DNA of 33,184 nt from Histidinibacterium aquaticum. GTDB taxonomy: Bacteria > Pseudomonadota > Alphaproteobacteria > Rhodobacterales > Rhodobacteraceae. The stretch covers positions 1 through 33,184 of the forward strand of contig NZ_VYQE01000009.1 of NCBI RefSeq assembly GCF_008710275.1, given 5' to 3'. The notes beneath the pieces are model-generated. The model made no database searches, was not told the origin of the DNA, and saw only the letters and a program-made list of their open reading frames with translations. Positions 25,605 to 33,184 of this stretch are shown piece after piece (within the stretch, counting starts at the first letter, position 1; each line of letters opens with the position of its first letter). The translations under genes were made by a program, and so were the position numbers.

Positions 25605-26137
25605 ATGATCGAGTTCGAACGTGTGATATTCATCGACTTCTAAGCGAGCTCCCTGAATGCCGACAGCTGGCCGATCGAGGTTGGCCTGGCATGGCTGGAC
25701 GGCAGAGGTGTGAAGACTTGGAGCTCGCTGATCGGGCCTGAGGAACGCTGGCAGATGTCGGCCTGGTCGGATCGCAGCGAGCAAGTTCACAGGATCTCGC
25801 GAGAGAAGCTGGAGGACGCGCCTGCCGCGTTTGATGTGGCCAAAGAACTAATCACGAGGGCGGGGGATGGGATCCTCATCTCCGATGCACCAAAAAGTGG
25901 ATCAGAGATGGCTCGATCGGTTGCTAGAGGTAGTTCCTGCCGACGAGCGTCCGAGACTCCTGATCGCCGGAAGACACCGTGGTGATGGACCCGCGAGTGC
26001 ACACGCAGGCGTATCTGAGACATCGCTCAGTGCACCGAGATGCCGCTACGCATCAAGCCGCTGCAGATGCCCGTCTTCTCGCGCTGGCGCTTGAGTATGC
26101 GCTCACCGTCGGTCGCAAGGGTAAGAAGGCGGGTTAG
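25605..26137 (+). pseudogene. DEDDh 3'-5' exonuclease pseudogene
   Basis: ATG 25605 begins MIEFERVIFIDF, then TAA (25641-25643), then ASSLNADSWPIEVGLAWLDG. The stop stands exactly at the Glu of the first exonuclease motif (DxE in FIDFEAS). Downstream the same frame runs to ISDAP, where an extra base in AAAAA (25892-25896) shifts the frame; read in the +1 frame it gives KVDQRWLDRLLEV (motif II Asp). A second shift leads to RHQAAADARLLALALEYAL (motif III H-x4-D) and TAG at 26135. The full-length form would be about 175 residues. GGAGGGG lies upstream of the ATG. Three lesions argue for real decay, not sequencing error. Confidence 0.7.
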
Positions 26138-26206
26138 CGGTGGACAGAAGCACCCCCTCTTAGGGGTGCAGCTGTCTACCGAGGGGAGACACGGGAGACT
26201 GAGATC

Positions 26207-26410
26207 ATGGCTGATACTCCGAATGCTGATCTCTATGACGAGCAACAGCTGCAGTACTATTATGATGCCGATCGACTTACGCTCGACCAGGTGCGCGACC
26301 TGCAGGGACTTGATGACAGCGAGGTCGAGCGGCTCAAAAAGCAAGACGACGTCATGCGACGGCAGCGTGGCGGCCAGCTCGAGTTTCCTGCACTCCAGTT
26401 CGACCCATGA
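26207..26410 (+). CDS. Small hypothetical protein
   Basis: 67 residues, acidic and Gln/Asp-rich: YDEQQLQYYYDADRLTLDQV then RDLQGLDDSEVERLKKQDDV. GGGAGA stands 8 nt before the ATG. Mostly helical by composition, with no membrane segment and no family recognised. It lies between the exonuclease pseudogene and IS21 debris, so it may itself be a relic; the open frame and RBS are the only support. Confidence 0.4.
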   Translation: MADTPNADLYDEQQLQYYYDADRLTLDQVRDLQGLDDSEVERLKKQDDVMRRQRGGQLEFPALQFDP

Positions 26411-26443
26411 CGACGACGCGTTCATCCGGCAACCAGCGAAATC

Positions 26444-26548
26444 ATGAAGAACCGGCCGCCGAACTGGTCCTCACTTCGGGTGCTGATCTGGCTGATGCAG
26501 CCGCATCGGAGCTTCGATGCGACACCTGCCGAGATGCTGGGCCATGCT
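26444..26548 (+). pseudogene. Fragment resembling an MbcA/Xre-type antitoxin C-terminus
   Basis: In frame with the istB fragment: SSLRVLIWLMQPHRSFDATP then AEMLGHADQEVI. The W-L-x-x-P-x-x-x-F/L-x-x-TPAE-x-L pattern is reminiscent of the toxin-binding domain of MbcA/ParS/Xre antitoxins. The fragment is short, without HTH, and fuses directly to IS21 sequence at about 26548. Weak assignment. Confidence 0.25.
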
Positions 26549-26925
26549 GATCAGGAGGTCATCGACGAGCTCGGCTATCTGCCCTTCGAGCTGGACGCAG
26601 CACATCTGTTCTTCCAGCTGGTCAGTCGTCGGTATGAGCGCGGAGCACTACTCGTCACCTCGAACAGGGCGATCGGCGAATGGGGAAGCGTCTTCGGCGA
26701 CGCTGTCGTCGCGACCGCGATCCTCGACCGGCTGCTCCACCACAGCCACGTCATAACCATCCGGGGCGAGAGCTACCGGTTGCGCGAGAAGCGCCGGAGC
26801 GGCCTTTTGCAAAAGGCCGCTCCGGCGCACCAAACCATCAACACATCAAATAGCGAGGGGGTCAGTTCTTAGTGTCGCCAGGGGGTCAGTCCCTGATGGC
26901 GCTGGACACCAGAACTGCACTGGGA
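26549..26925 (+). mobile_element. IS21-family remnant: istB 3' part and right end
   Basis: From about 26549 the frame reads DELGYLPFELDAAHLFFQLV, SRRYERGALLVTSNRAIGEW, then DAVVATAILDRLLHHSHVIT and GESYRLREKRRSGLL, ending at TAG 26872. This is the Walker B/sensor part and C-terminus of IstB, the ATPase helper of IS21 transposases; Walker A and IstA are missing. After the stop, two repeats GGGGGTCAGT (26848-26890 region) with TGTCGCCA resemble the multiple terminal repeats at IS21 right ends. Dead element. Confidence 0.75.
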
Positions 26926-26931
26926 ACATCT

Positions 26932-27255
26932 ATGAAGATCGTCACCACCGAAACCGTCGAGGGCAGGAGCATTCCGTCATCAGCTTCGTCGAAGCAAACA
27001 GCACGCGCGGTGCGAGTGCGATGCGGCCGGGATCCGGGAGTTCATCGGCGGCCGCTCGAAGGGCTACCGCGGGCTCCTTACCGGGCCGATGGAAGATGCC
27101 TAAATAGTGCATAGAAAGAAGGCGAAAGCCTCGGGGCTGATGCCGTCGTCGGCGTCCAGACGCAGGTCACAAACCTCAGGGATCGCACAATGATCGCGAT
27201 TCAGGCGATCGGCTCTGCCGTAACGCTCGGAGCGAGGATGATGGGGCGGACGCGC
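26932..27255 (+). pseudogene. YbjQ/UPF0145 family, multiply frameshifted
   Basis: ATG 26932 starts MKIVTTETVEGR, the family's opening. A second frame gives GIREFIGGRSKGYRGLLTGP, the family's DIVGGRSGAYE-like block. A third gives GADAVVGVQTQVTNLRDRTM then IAIQAIGSAVTLG, its conserved last strands. An in-frame TAA at 27101 and at least two shifts make it non-functional. It lies immediately downstream of the IS21 end. Confidence 0.6.
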
Positions 27256-27581
27256 TTTCTCCCTCGATCTCGTGGTCTGATGACCCAACACCTACCTTGC
27301 ATCGAGTTTCAGCCCGTTTCGGTTATGTCAGACGGTCGATCACCAAATCCGCAGCTTGAGTTCATGACGATACGAAAAAGATATGTGTGTTCCGTCCTGT
27401 CCTGGCGCAATCTTAATCGAAAACCGAAAGATTTCGGTGATCGGATAAGGAGTTAGCCCACTGAGTGACCTTCGCAGAACCGTTGTGCTCGATAGGTCCT
27501 CATTATCGCACATAGCGGATTTCTTCCCTGCCGCGTTTCGAGACAGCGTCGCCAGGTCGATGCCTGTGCTCCTGGCTGGAG
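27256..27581. other. Gene-poor, AT-richer spacer
   Basis: No convincing gene on either strand. Base composition is visibly lower in GC than the flanks (for example AAAACCGAAAGATTTCGG near 27419). It lies downstream of the oxidase gene on the minus strand. Confidence 0.4.
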
Positions 27582-28799
27582 CTACGAACTGAAGGATACT
27601 TCCCCGTATTCCTCCGGCAGCGGGTTCCCGGACGCGACGTGTGCGCCAAGACGTCCAAGTTCGTCGGCGCATTTGGCACCTGCACCGTTGCCTGCTGTCA
27701 AAGCCATGATGTGGTCGGTCTGGTGATAGATGAACGGCATGCCTGTGGGAGAATACGAGGTGGCGCAGCTCCCAGTCGTGACAGTTCGAACATCAAGCCC
27801 AGGAATCAGGCGCAGAAGCTGCTTTGCGAGGAAGGCACCTGCGGATGGGTTGCCGCTCCCACGGAACCATTCTCGGAGCTCTTCGTGCGTTTCGATTTGT
27901 ATGTCTTCGGGGTCGCCTCCGATCTTGAGGTAGCTCTTACCATCCGGGTAACGGACAGGCGGGAGTATATAGGGTTCGCAAGAACCGTCGGGGGCGACGT
28001 AGACGATCGATGGCATCCCTTCGAGGCGGCGACACTCCTCCGGACCGATCTCGACGAACGCGACCGTTCGGGCTAGAACCTTCATAGGCAGCGGATCGGG
28101 GAGGAGGCCCTCAGCTTTCGAGAATGCGCCGCACGCGACAATGACCTTACCGCCAGACCAGGTCGTACCGTCCTTGCATTTGACGGCGACACCTCTGGCG
28201 TCTTCCATGATATCGAGGGCTTCAGATCGATGGAGGATCGCTCCGCCCGAAACGGCAGCGTTGATTTCCGCCCGTACATGCAGACGCGGGTTGATCCAGC
28301 CAGCACCATCGAGCTCGTATAGTGCGGTGACGCCAGTCGGGAACGAAAGATAAGGGAAGTGCGCCGCAAGTGCCTCTCCACGCAGCTCAACATGCGGGAT
28401 GGCATGGTCCTTTGCGACTTGCTTGGTCTTCGCGATGAAATCGCTGCCTACTCCACTCTCGGGCCCCGCCATCATGGCCCCCACCGGCGTCAGAAATGCC
28501 TGCCTACCTTTGTGCTCGATCTCAGGGTAGCGGCGAATGGCTGCGTCAGCGAAGCGTGACCAAACAGGGTCTTCGTCTAATCGCCGAGTTATCCGGGCTT
28601 GATCGTAGTGGCTGGCAAACACTCCTTGGTGGCATTGCTTTTCAGATGGTTCGTCGGGACCAATTAGTGCGACCTTCGAACCCATCTCCACGAGATGTCG
28701 TGCAGCGGCGCTGCCCATCATGCCCACACCGACGACGATGACATCGAATCCAGACCTGGCATCGGTCACGCCCGTACCCAATTGCGTTAGGACTTCCAT
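27582..28799 (-). CDS. DAO-family FAD oxidase (sarcosine/N-methyl amino acid oxidase-like)
   Basis: 405 residues. An N-terminal Rossmann motif VVGVGMMGSAAARHLVEMGS binds FAD. The central part resembles monomeric sarcosine oxidase (QARITRRLDEDPVWSRFADA, VALIGPDEP). TGSCATSYSPTGMPFI near residue 350 keeps a Cys six residues before Pro, the spacing of the Cys that holds FAD covalently in monomeric sarcosine oxidase, and ALTAGNGAGAKCADELGRL closes the FAD site. It would oxidise an amine, probably an N-methyl amino acid, and release H2O2. Codon use is less GC-biased than the left-hand genes, suggesting a separate origin. It stands alone, with no partner genes. Substrate not assignable. Confidence 0.8.
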   Translation of the reverse strand: MEVLTQLGTGVTDARSGFDVIVVGVGMMGSAAARHLVEMGSKVALIGPDEPSEKQCHQGVFASHYDQARITRRLDEDPVWSRFADAAIRRYPEIEHKGRQAFLTPVGAMMAGPESGVGSDFIAKTKQVAKDHAIPHVELRGEALAAHFPYLSFPTGVTALYELDGAGWINPRLHVRAEINAAVSGGAILHRSEALDIMEDARGVAVKCKDGTTWSGGKVIVACGAFSKAEGLLPDPLPMKVLARTVAFVEIGPEECRRLEGMPSIVYVAPDGSCEPYILPPVRYPDGKSYLKIGGDPEDIQIETHEELREWFRGSGNPSAGAFLAKQLLRLIPGLDVRTVTTGSCATSYSPTGMPFIYHQTDHIMALTAGNGAGAKCADELGRLGAHVASGNPLPEEYGEVSFSS

Positions 28800-28908
28800 G
28801 CCGCAATGCTGCGGCTTTCGGCGGCCGGTCGCAACTGATCTGGATATTTCCTTCGACCGCCAAAGCTGGCACCGCGTACGGTAGCTCTCTTAGGCCAACA
28901 CAAGAAAC

Positions 28909-28933
28909 GAGCACGGGCTTCGCGCCCGTGCTC
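28909..28933. terminator. Perfect 10-bp hairpin
   Basis: GAGCACGGGC (28909-28918), loop TTCGC, GCCCGTGCTC (28924-28933). It lies upstream of the oxidase start (28799) and downstream of the SPW gene on the minus strand, so it probably isolates the two units. No U-run. Confidence 0.5.
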
Positions 28934-29013
28934 TCGCTGTCGTGAAACGACTACGTCATGAAAACCGGCACGGCCAAGAGGCGTTTCGATCGCTCGGCAG
29001 CGACCGTTCTGGT

Positions 29014-29040
29014 CAGGGGGCCGGGCTGACCGGCCCCCTG
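29014..29040 (-). terminator. Perfect 11-bp hairpin after SPW gene
   Basis: CAGGGGGCCGG (29014-29024), loop GCTGA, CCGGCCCCCTG (29030-29040), only a few bases past the SPW stop (29045). A strong stem without a clear U-run. Confidence 0.6.
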
Positions 29041-29044
29041 CTTC

Positions 29045-29413
29045 TCAGTGGTGAGAAATCCGCTGATCGTCGTTCGGCAGGACCCACTCACCCAAGACCG
29101 CCAGTCCCAAGACCACGCCGGATACGACTGCGTTGAAGACAGACGTGCCGACAGAAGCGAAGCCGAAGAGCCACGGCGAGATGATCAAGACGATTGCCAG
29201 GATAATCCCGGCCCCGAGTTGCCAGGCCGCTAGTTCAAGCCAACCGAGAAGCAGCAAGGCCAGTGTGAGCGCACCGGCCATTATGAAGGCCGTGCCCCCT
29301 GGTATCAGTGCGGACGCGCCTTCCGCAGGAGTGTAGGGTAGCAGGAACGGTGATGCGATCAGCCAGACGCCGACGATCCCGATGAGCCATTCCTGCCAAT
29401 CCAGCTTGTCCAT
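29045..29413 (-). CDS. SPW-repeat membrane protein
   Basis: 122 residues, four membrane helices. Two copies of the SPW motif are visible: GVWLIASPFLLPYT (residues about 14-27) and LIISPWLFGFASVG (about 77-90), each at the edge of a helix. Family members are small inner-membrane proteins of unknown function. It follows the EF-hand gene on the same strand by 21 bp, so the two are probably cotranscribed, and two hairpins end the unit. Confidence 0.8.
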   Translation of the reverse strand: MDKLDWQEWLIGIVGVWLIASPFLLPYTPAEGASALIPGGTAFIMAGALTLALLLLGWLELAAWQLGAGIILAIVLIISPWLFGFASVGTSVFNAVVSGVVLGLAVLGEWVLPNDDQRISHH

Positions 29414-29434
29414 GAGCTTTCTCCTGGCGTTGGC

Positions 29435-29680
29435 TTACTCGGTATCCACGGCGACCAAGGTGCCGTCGTCGATGCCAGCGGTCATTTCGTCCGCATCGAG
29501 CATGCCGTCAGAGTTCGCATCGAGTGTCGCGAACTCGTCCTCGGTCAGTTCGGGGTACACGATCTGAAGTTCTTCAAGGGACGCCATTCCGTCTCCGTCG
29601 GTATCCACCTCTTCCATCTGAGCGACGGCGGGGATGGCAACGATGGTGGCGAGAAGAGCGCCAAGTGCCACTCGTCTCAT
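29435..29680 (-). CDS. Exported EF-hand calcium-binding protein
   Basis: 81 residues. Signal peptide MRRVALGALLATIVAIPAVA ending at AQ, then two canonical 12-residue loops: DTDGDGMASLEE and DANSDGMLDADE, with Asp/Asn at 1, 3 and 5 and Glu at 12. It should bind Ca2+ in the periplasm. ATG 29680 is preferred over the ATG at 29692 because GGAG lies 7 nt before it. Paired with the SPW gene. Role unknown; a small Ca2+ buffer or sensor is plausible. Confidence 0.85.
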   Translation of the reverse strand: MRRVALGALLATIVAIPAVAQMEEVDTDGDGMASLEELQIVYPELTEDEFATLDANSDGMLDADEMTAGIDDGTLVAVDTE

Positions 29681-29692
29681 TTCGATCTCCAT

Positions 29693-30139
29693 AACAAGTC
29701 TGCGGGCGGACTATTCGCCCTGAGCTGAGATCGGTTTCGCACGAATGGGTTTCAAGACCTTCCAGATAGAAAATGTACGGAAAAACAATGAGTTAAATCA
29801 GAAAAATATGTCACCCTATGCTTCGCAGGTGGGCGCTGCGGAGCTTCACCGAAGGCCAGCCAACCAAGCAGACGTCAGTTGGTGGCGACGAGATTGGAAG
29901 GCTCTTGCGGTAATGCAATAGATCGTTTGGCGCATCCCTGCTTGACCAAGCGACGAGCTAAAAGCGGGCGCTGCTCGGGCGGATATTCGACGGAGCGTGT
30001 GGATCAAGGACTGGCCCATGGTTTCTGTGACCCAAGTCAATGTCGGGCGTCATCGCCTATGCTATGGGGAGCTCGAGGCAATCGAGTGGGCGTCATCCGG
30101 CCCGGCGTGTAGCGTGGCCCGGGGATATGTGAGGCCGAC
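29693..30139. other. Divergent intergenic region, no gene seen
   Basis: 447 bp between the EF-hand gene (minus) and the Crp/Fnr gene (plus). It holds an AT-rich patch at about 29760-29815 that may be the EF-hand promoter. I found no TTGA-N6-TCAA box and no credible open frame. Confidence 0.4.
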
Positions 30140-30937
30140 ATGCTGATTGATACCAAGGCTGCCCCGAAGCCCTCACTACCTTGCCTGAAATTCCTGGAGC
30201 ATCGCCTCGGAATTTGTGGTCCGATCGATGCAGAGGCAGTCCGTGCCCTTGCCAGCCGAGCACGTGTTGCACGCTTTTTTCGCGGTGCGACGATCTTCGC
30301 GCAGGGCGGTCCCTCCGACCGGATCGGGATTATCGGGTCTGGGGTCGTCAAGGTAGTCTACCTGTCGTCCGACGGGACAGAACACGTGCTGAGCCTGCTC
30401 TCCCCGGGAGATGTCGTAGGTGAATTGACCGCCGAATACCGGATGTCTTTCGAGGCAGCCACCGATGTTACCTTGTGCTTGATGGAGCGCGATAGCTTTG
30501 AAGTTCTTCTGTCAGCGCACGGTTCGCTGCTTGCCGGATACCTGGCTACAATCTCGGCACAGCTGCAGAAGGAACGTCTTTGGGCATCTTCAATGCGAAG
30601 CAAGGGGTCGTTGCAGCGCGTGGCGGAATGGCTGCTGTCTCAGGCCCCGGAGGCTCGCGATCTGCCTGAGACGGTCATCCATATCTGGCTCTCGCGGCGA
30701 GACCTCGCCTCCATGCTCGATATGACGTCAGAAACGCTGTGCCGCACGCTCCAGGCGATCAAGAAATCAAACGCGATCCGCATGCTGGCCCCAGACCAGG
30801 TCGCGATCCTCGACCGAAAGAGGCTGCGAGCAATCGCGGATGGTGTGCGGGTTGATGCTGCGGGTGGCCGAAAGTTGGACCTGACCTCCAACACTCATCG
30901 TCAGCATCGCCAGCCTGGCGAGCAGCCAATCAGCTAA
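30140..30937 (+). CDS. Crp/Fnr-family transcription regulator
   Basis: 265 residues. cNMP-like sensor domain (about 30-130: FRGATIFAQGGPSDRIGIIG, LLSPGDVVGELTAEYRMSFE), dimerisation helix, then HTH (about 187-208: DLASMLDMTSETLCRTLQAI). The recognition helix keeps E and R of the FNR-type E-x-x-S-R but has Cys201 in place of Ser. Cys15 and Cys26 near the N-terminus plus Cys113 are fewer than the four ligands of classical FNR, so an O2-labile 4Fe-4S cluster is uncertain; a FixK/Dnr-like or redox-Cys sensor is possible. It could read the TTGA-N6-TCAA boxes of this window. A C-terminal extension rich in His/Gln follows residue 235. Start ATG 30140; no strong SD. Confidence 0.85.
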   Translation: MLIDTKAAPKPSLPCLKFLEHRLGICGPIDAEAVRALASRARVARFFRGATIFAQGGPSDRIGIIGSGVVKVVYLSSDGTEHVLSLLSPGDVVGELTAEYRMSFEAATDVTLCLMERDSFEVLLSAHGSLLAGYLATISAQLQKERLWASSMRSKGSLQRVAEWLLSQAPEARDLPETVIHIWLSRRDLASMLDMTSETLCRTLQAIKKSNAIRMLAPDQVAILDRKRLRAIADGVRVDAAGGRKLDLTSNTHRQHRQPGEQPIS

Positions 30938-31188
30938 TCAAGGCATTTACGATGGGCGGTCCTAGGGTAACGAGGTGGAGACCCACGAAACGAATGGCGG
31001 CTCGACCCATCGTTGGTTCTGAGCGGTCCGGAGCAAGAAGCGAGTTTCCAGCAACGAGGATCGCGGTTCCAACTTTATGAGCCGTTTCCATGGGTCTTCA
31101 GTCCTTTGTCGCGCCCCCGCGTCGCGAGGAGAACCGGCATCGGACAGGGCGGTTCCGGTCGGGCCTCGGAAAATGTCCATGGTGGATG
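30938..31188. other. Spacer without recognisable gene
   Basis: About 250 bp after the Crp/Fnr gene. Open frames here have no family-like sequence and no RBS. It lies downstream of the minus-strand terminator at 31189-31218. Confidence 0.35.
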
Positions 31189-31218
31189 AAAAAAGCCCTC
31201 GACCGGTCAGCCGAGGGC
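31189..31218 (-). terminator. Rho-independent terminator (minus strand)
   Basis: Read on the minus strand: GCCCTCG, ten-base loop, CGAGGGC, then six U (A6 at 31189-31194 on the plus strand). A textbook intrinsic terminator for a leftward transcript, presumably that of the lipase-like remnant. Confidence 0.75.
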
Positions 31219-31234
31219 AGTAATCGGGAAGTTT

Positions 31235-31255
31235 GCGGATTCCAGGGGAATCCGC
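31235..31255. repeat. Perfect 9-bp hairpin with 3-nt loop
   Basis: GCGGATTCC-AGG-GGAATCCGC (31235-31255), 17 bp beyond the terminator stem. It could be a second terminator stem or a recombination/protein site; no U-run. Confidence 0.4.
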
Positions 31256-31334
31256 CCGATGTGTGGGCACACTAGCGTGTGTCTCCTTTGCGCTGTCAAT
31301 AAACCACGACACTCATTGGCAGCTTGCCACTGCC

Positions 31335-31888
31335 TCACATCGCGAGTGCCGGGACATCCTCGGGCTCAGGGTCGAGCTCGTAGCGATCCATCTCGTGTGC
31401 GATGTCCACGGTCTTGTCGACGAAGGTGGCCTCCAGGTCAGGAGATCCGGCGTGTCATCCCGTTCTGGCTGACGAAGCAGTATCCGGCCTCGGAAGTCCC
31501 CGTCACGACCGCGCTCGGGTGCACGTTCGATGGTGACGTCTCCTTTGCAGACTAGAGCAACGGCGAAGCATCGCTCCTGAGAGAGAGCCTCGATGGTCGA
31601 CACATACTCCCGCATCGCATGGGACTTCACACCGACGAGGATGCCGGAGAACCGCCTGGTCTTTGAGTGATCGATTTCTAGGGTGCGGCCGGGCGTCGGG
31701 CAGTCGTTGCCGATCCGACCCCGCATGGAGGCGATCCTTGGGACCACGTCGCAGTCGTGTCGTAAGCTGAGAAGACGGGGGTCTTCCGATCCTTTGGGGA
31801 AGACGTCGCCTGGGCTGCCGAAGGTCACGCCGTCGTAGCGGATGCCCGAGTTCTCACGGTGCTCCTGAAGGTAGATCGCAGCCATAGC
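31335..31888 (-). pseudogene. Lipase-like protein, N-terminally truncated and frameshifted
   Basis: The frame from about 31888 reads AMAAIYLQEHRENSGIRYDG then VTFGSPGDVFP, and LLSLRHDCDVVPRIA. In class 3 lipase-like proteins the catalytic GHSLGG lies just before the AAIYLQ helix, GVTFGSP follows, and an H-x-x-DxVP segment comes next, so the fragment starts right after the missing nucleophile. Near the end another frame gives a coherent acidic tail, LEATFVDKTVDIAHEMDRYE then LDPEPEDVPALAM and a stop at 31335-31337, implying a frameshift at about 31440. Low to moderate confidence in the family. Confidence 0.4.
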
Positions 31889-32010
31889 ATTGCGGATCAA
31901 AGAGGAGATTTGACTTCACCACATTCAAGTCGGTTTTGACACTCAGGCTTGAAAAAGGATCGCTTGGCGCCCGTCATTGGGCTTCCTAGAGCTTCGCCTT
32001 GGCGAGCCCT

Positions 32011-32970
32011 TCAGTTTTCCTTGGGACCTGCGCCGGGGCGGTAAATGGACCAAACCAAAACCATCAGGCCGGGCAGAGCGGCGAGGAAGACGACGACCCC
32101 GAAGATCACGCTTGCGCTGAGCCCATCGGCCGCGGTGAAGCCGATAAGGGTGAAGACCGCCACCGCCGTGCCCTCTCGATAGCCCCATCCGGCCACAGAG
32201 AGAGGGATGAGCATCGCGAAGAGGATCAAGGGCACAGCGAGGATGGCGTCGGATAGGCCGATCACCGTACCGGTGGCGCGGGCGGCGAAAACGAATGTAG
32301 CGATGTTGGCCACTACGATGGCGACGCTGAGACTGACCTGCGCCGAGGCCGTAAGCCGCCCGGACCAGCAGTGCCGGATCGCCGTGGCGAAACGCAGCAT
32401 GAAAGTCGGCAGACTGCGCCCGAGGACCGCACGAAACGGGGTGAATGAGATCAGGAGAAGCGCCACGACGGCGAGGACGACCAGTGCGGCAGTGCCTTGA
32501 AAAAGCGGCCGACCCGATACGGCGAGACCGAGAACCAAGACCGCGCCGAGGGCGATCTGTCCCGCCATCCGCTCGATCAGGACGGATTGGGCCGCCGGTT
32601 CCAGCCCCCCGCCACTGCGGCTGCGAACCGCTCGCCATGCATCGCCAAGCACGCCGCCGGGCACGGTAGTGTTTACAAGGCTGGACAGGAAGTACTCCGC
32701 CACCGCCCGCTGCTCCGAAATCGCCAGCCCAAGTCGCTGAGCGGTCAGCCTCCAACGGATCGCGCTGAGCACCGTCTGGGCCGCGCAGGCGGCCAGCGCC
32801 GCGGCGATCCAGCCCCATGTGGCTCCGCGGAGCTGCGCAATCACTTCCTCGGCTCCAACCGCGGAGATGACGGCAGTGATGATCGCCAAGGGCACGGCGA
32901 TATGCAGCGCACGCCAGGCGATACCTGTGACGCCTGGTCGGACAGGGCGTGAAGGAAACGGATTACCCAC
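32011..32970 (-). CDS. YbhN/LPG-synthase-TM family membrane protein
   Basis: 319 residues, about eight membrane helices. Family signatures: LSAIRWRLTAQRLGLAISEQ, YFLSSLVNTTVPGGVLGDAW and IPLSVAGWGYREGTAVAVFT (the P-x-S-x-x-G-x-GxRE motif). Members match the membrane part of lysylphosphatidylglycerol synthase or the lipid-flippase-like UPF0104 group; the soluble transferase domain is absent. It may move or present a polyprenyl or phospholipid substrate. It is the last intact gene before the right IS end, 92 bp away. Confidence 0.82.
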   Translation of the reverse strand: MGNPFPSRPVRPGVTGIAWRALHIAVPLAIITAVISAVGAEEVIAQLRGATWGWIAAALAACAAQTVLSAIRWRLTAQRLGLAISEQRAVAEYFLSSLVNTTVPGGVLGDAWRAVRSRSGGGLEPAAQSVLIERMAGQIALGAVLVLGLAVSGRPLFQGTAALVVLAVVALLLISFTPFRAVLGRSLPTFMLRFATAIRHCWSGRLTASAQVSLSVAIVVANIATFVFAARATGTVIGLSDAILAVPLILFAMLIPLSVAGWGYREGTAVAVFTLIGFTAADGLSASVIFGVVVFLAALPGLMVLVWSIYRPGAGPKEN

Positions 32971-33062
32971 GAACTTGAAGTCGGTCTAGGCCGAGGTATT
33001 TCAAGTCAGGAATGTGGACCAAGCGGGCGGTCAGGTGCGCGCGGGGTCTGGCGGTCCAAGCC

Positions 33063-33184
33063 TAGGTTCAGGATTCATAACCAGTAGATGACGAGTGCTG
33101 CTAGGGCGATGGCGGAGAGGAAGACCTTGGGGCAGCGATCATAGCGCGTCGCCACCCGCCGCCAGTCTTTGAGCCTGCCGAACA
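33063..33184 (-). mobile_element. IS5-family element, 3' end (right copy, inverted)
   Basis: Reverse complement of 2-123 over 122 bp without a mismatch. The inner border is next to CTAG (33062-33065), a YTAR-type target. The element continues beyond the window. Left and right copies face each other with their transposase C-termini toward the enclosed DNA. Confidence 0.85.
33075..33184 (-). CDS. IS5-family transposase C-terminus (partial)
   Basis: The same frame as at 1-111, ending ALVIYWL at the stop 33075-33077. It is missing the A of the first ATG because the window ends there. Confidence 0.8.
   Translation of the reverse strand, partial: FGRLKDWRRVATRYDRCPKVFLSAIALAALVIYWL

Noticed and set aside
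31189-31260. Possible tRNA or small RNA from the cluster of stems
   Set aside because: No T-arm GTTCGA-type block and no anticodon arm geometry; a terminator with U6 explains the first stem.

Overview
The window reads like accessory DNA from a GC-rich alphaproteobacterium, most likely Rhodobacterales or a relative. This is inferred from codon use, FNR/FixK-type promoter boxes, an NsrR with a group III truncated haemoglobin, and the IS families present. Both ends are the same 122-bp IS5-family transposase 3' end in inverted orientation (2-123 and 33063-33184), so the window is bracketed by two IS copies. That fits a composite mobile unit, or a contig broken at repeats.

Left part (about 0.1-16 kb) is a stress/low-oxygen island. 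It holds a truncated phosphotransferase/ATPase gene, a divergent PRPP synthetase, a PolX-like HhH protein, an overlapping operon (catalytically dead HtrA-like PDZ protein, Hsp20, Lon), an SRPBCC protein, a DUF1003 membrane protein, a tetraheme cytochrome with a Tat-exported flavoprotein, a P-type cation ATPase and a general-stress-type protein. Six intergenic boxes matching or close to TTGA-N6-TCAA (or TTGC-N6-GCAA) lie upstream of these genes, so the island looks like one FNR/FixK-type regulon. Between the intact genes are remnants of IS6, an alcohol dehydrogenase, a GroEL-like chaperonin and a VIT/CCC1 transporter.

Middle part (16-25.2 kb) carries a frameshifted alpha/beta hydrolase, a GNAT acetyltransferase, the tail of a formate/nitrite transporter, half of a TRIC-type channel, a TSUP permease, a 5-formyl-THF cyclo-ligase coupled to a frameshifted PACE efflux gene, an HPP-CBS membrane protein, a GntR regulator and a DUF2945-DUF488 pair. 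It ends in a nitrosative-stress module: nsrR, a DUF6522-like protein and a membrane-DUF305 fusion, divergent from a truncated haemoglobin across an NsrR-like dyad.

Right part (25.2-33 kb) is more decayed and less GC-rich by eye. It has a DEDDh exonuclease pseudogene with a stop codon at its catalytic Glu, IS21 istB debris, a broken YbjQ gene, an intact DAO-family oxidase, an SPW protein with an EF-hand protein, a Crp/Fnr regulator, a lipase-like remnant and a YbhN-type membrane protein. Possible joint function: survival of oxygen limitation and NO/redox stress by protein quality control, alternative electron transfer and ion homeostasis. Functions rest on reading motifs by eye; no database search was run.
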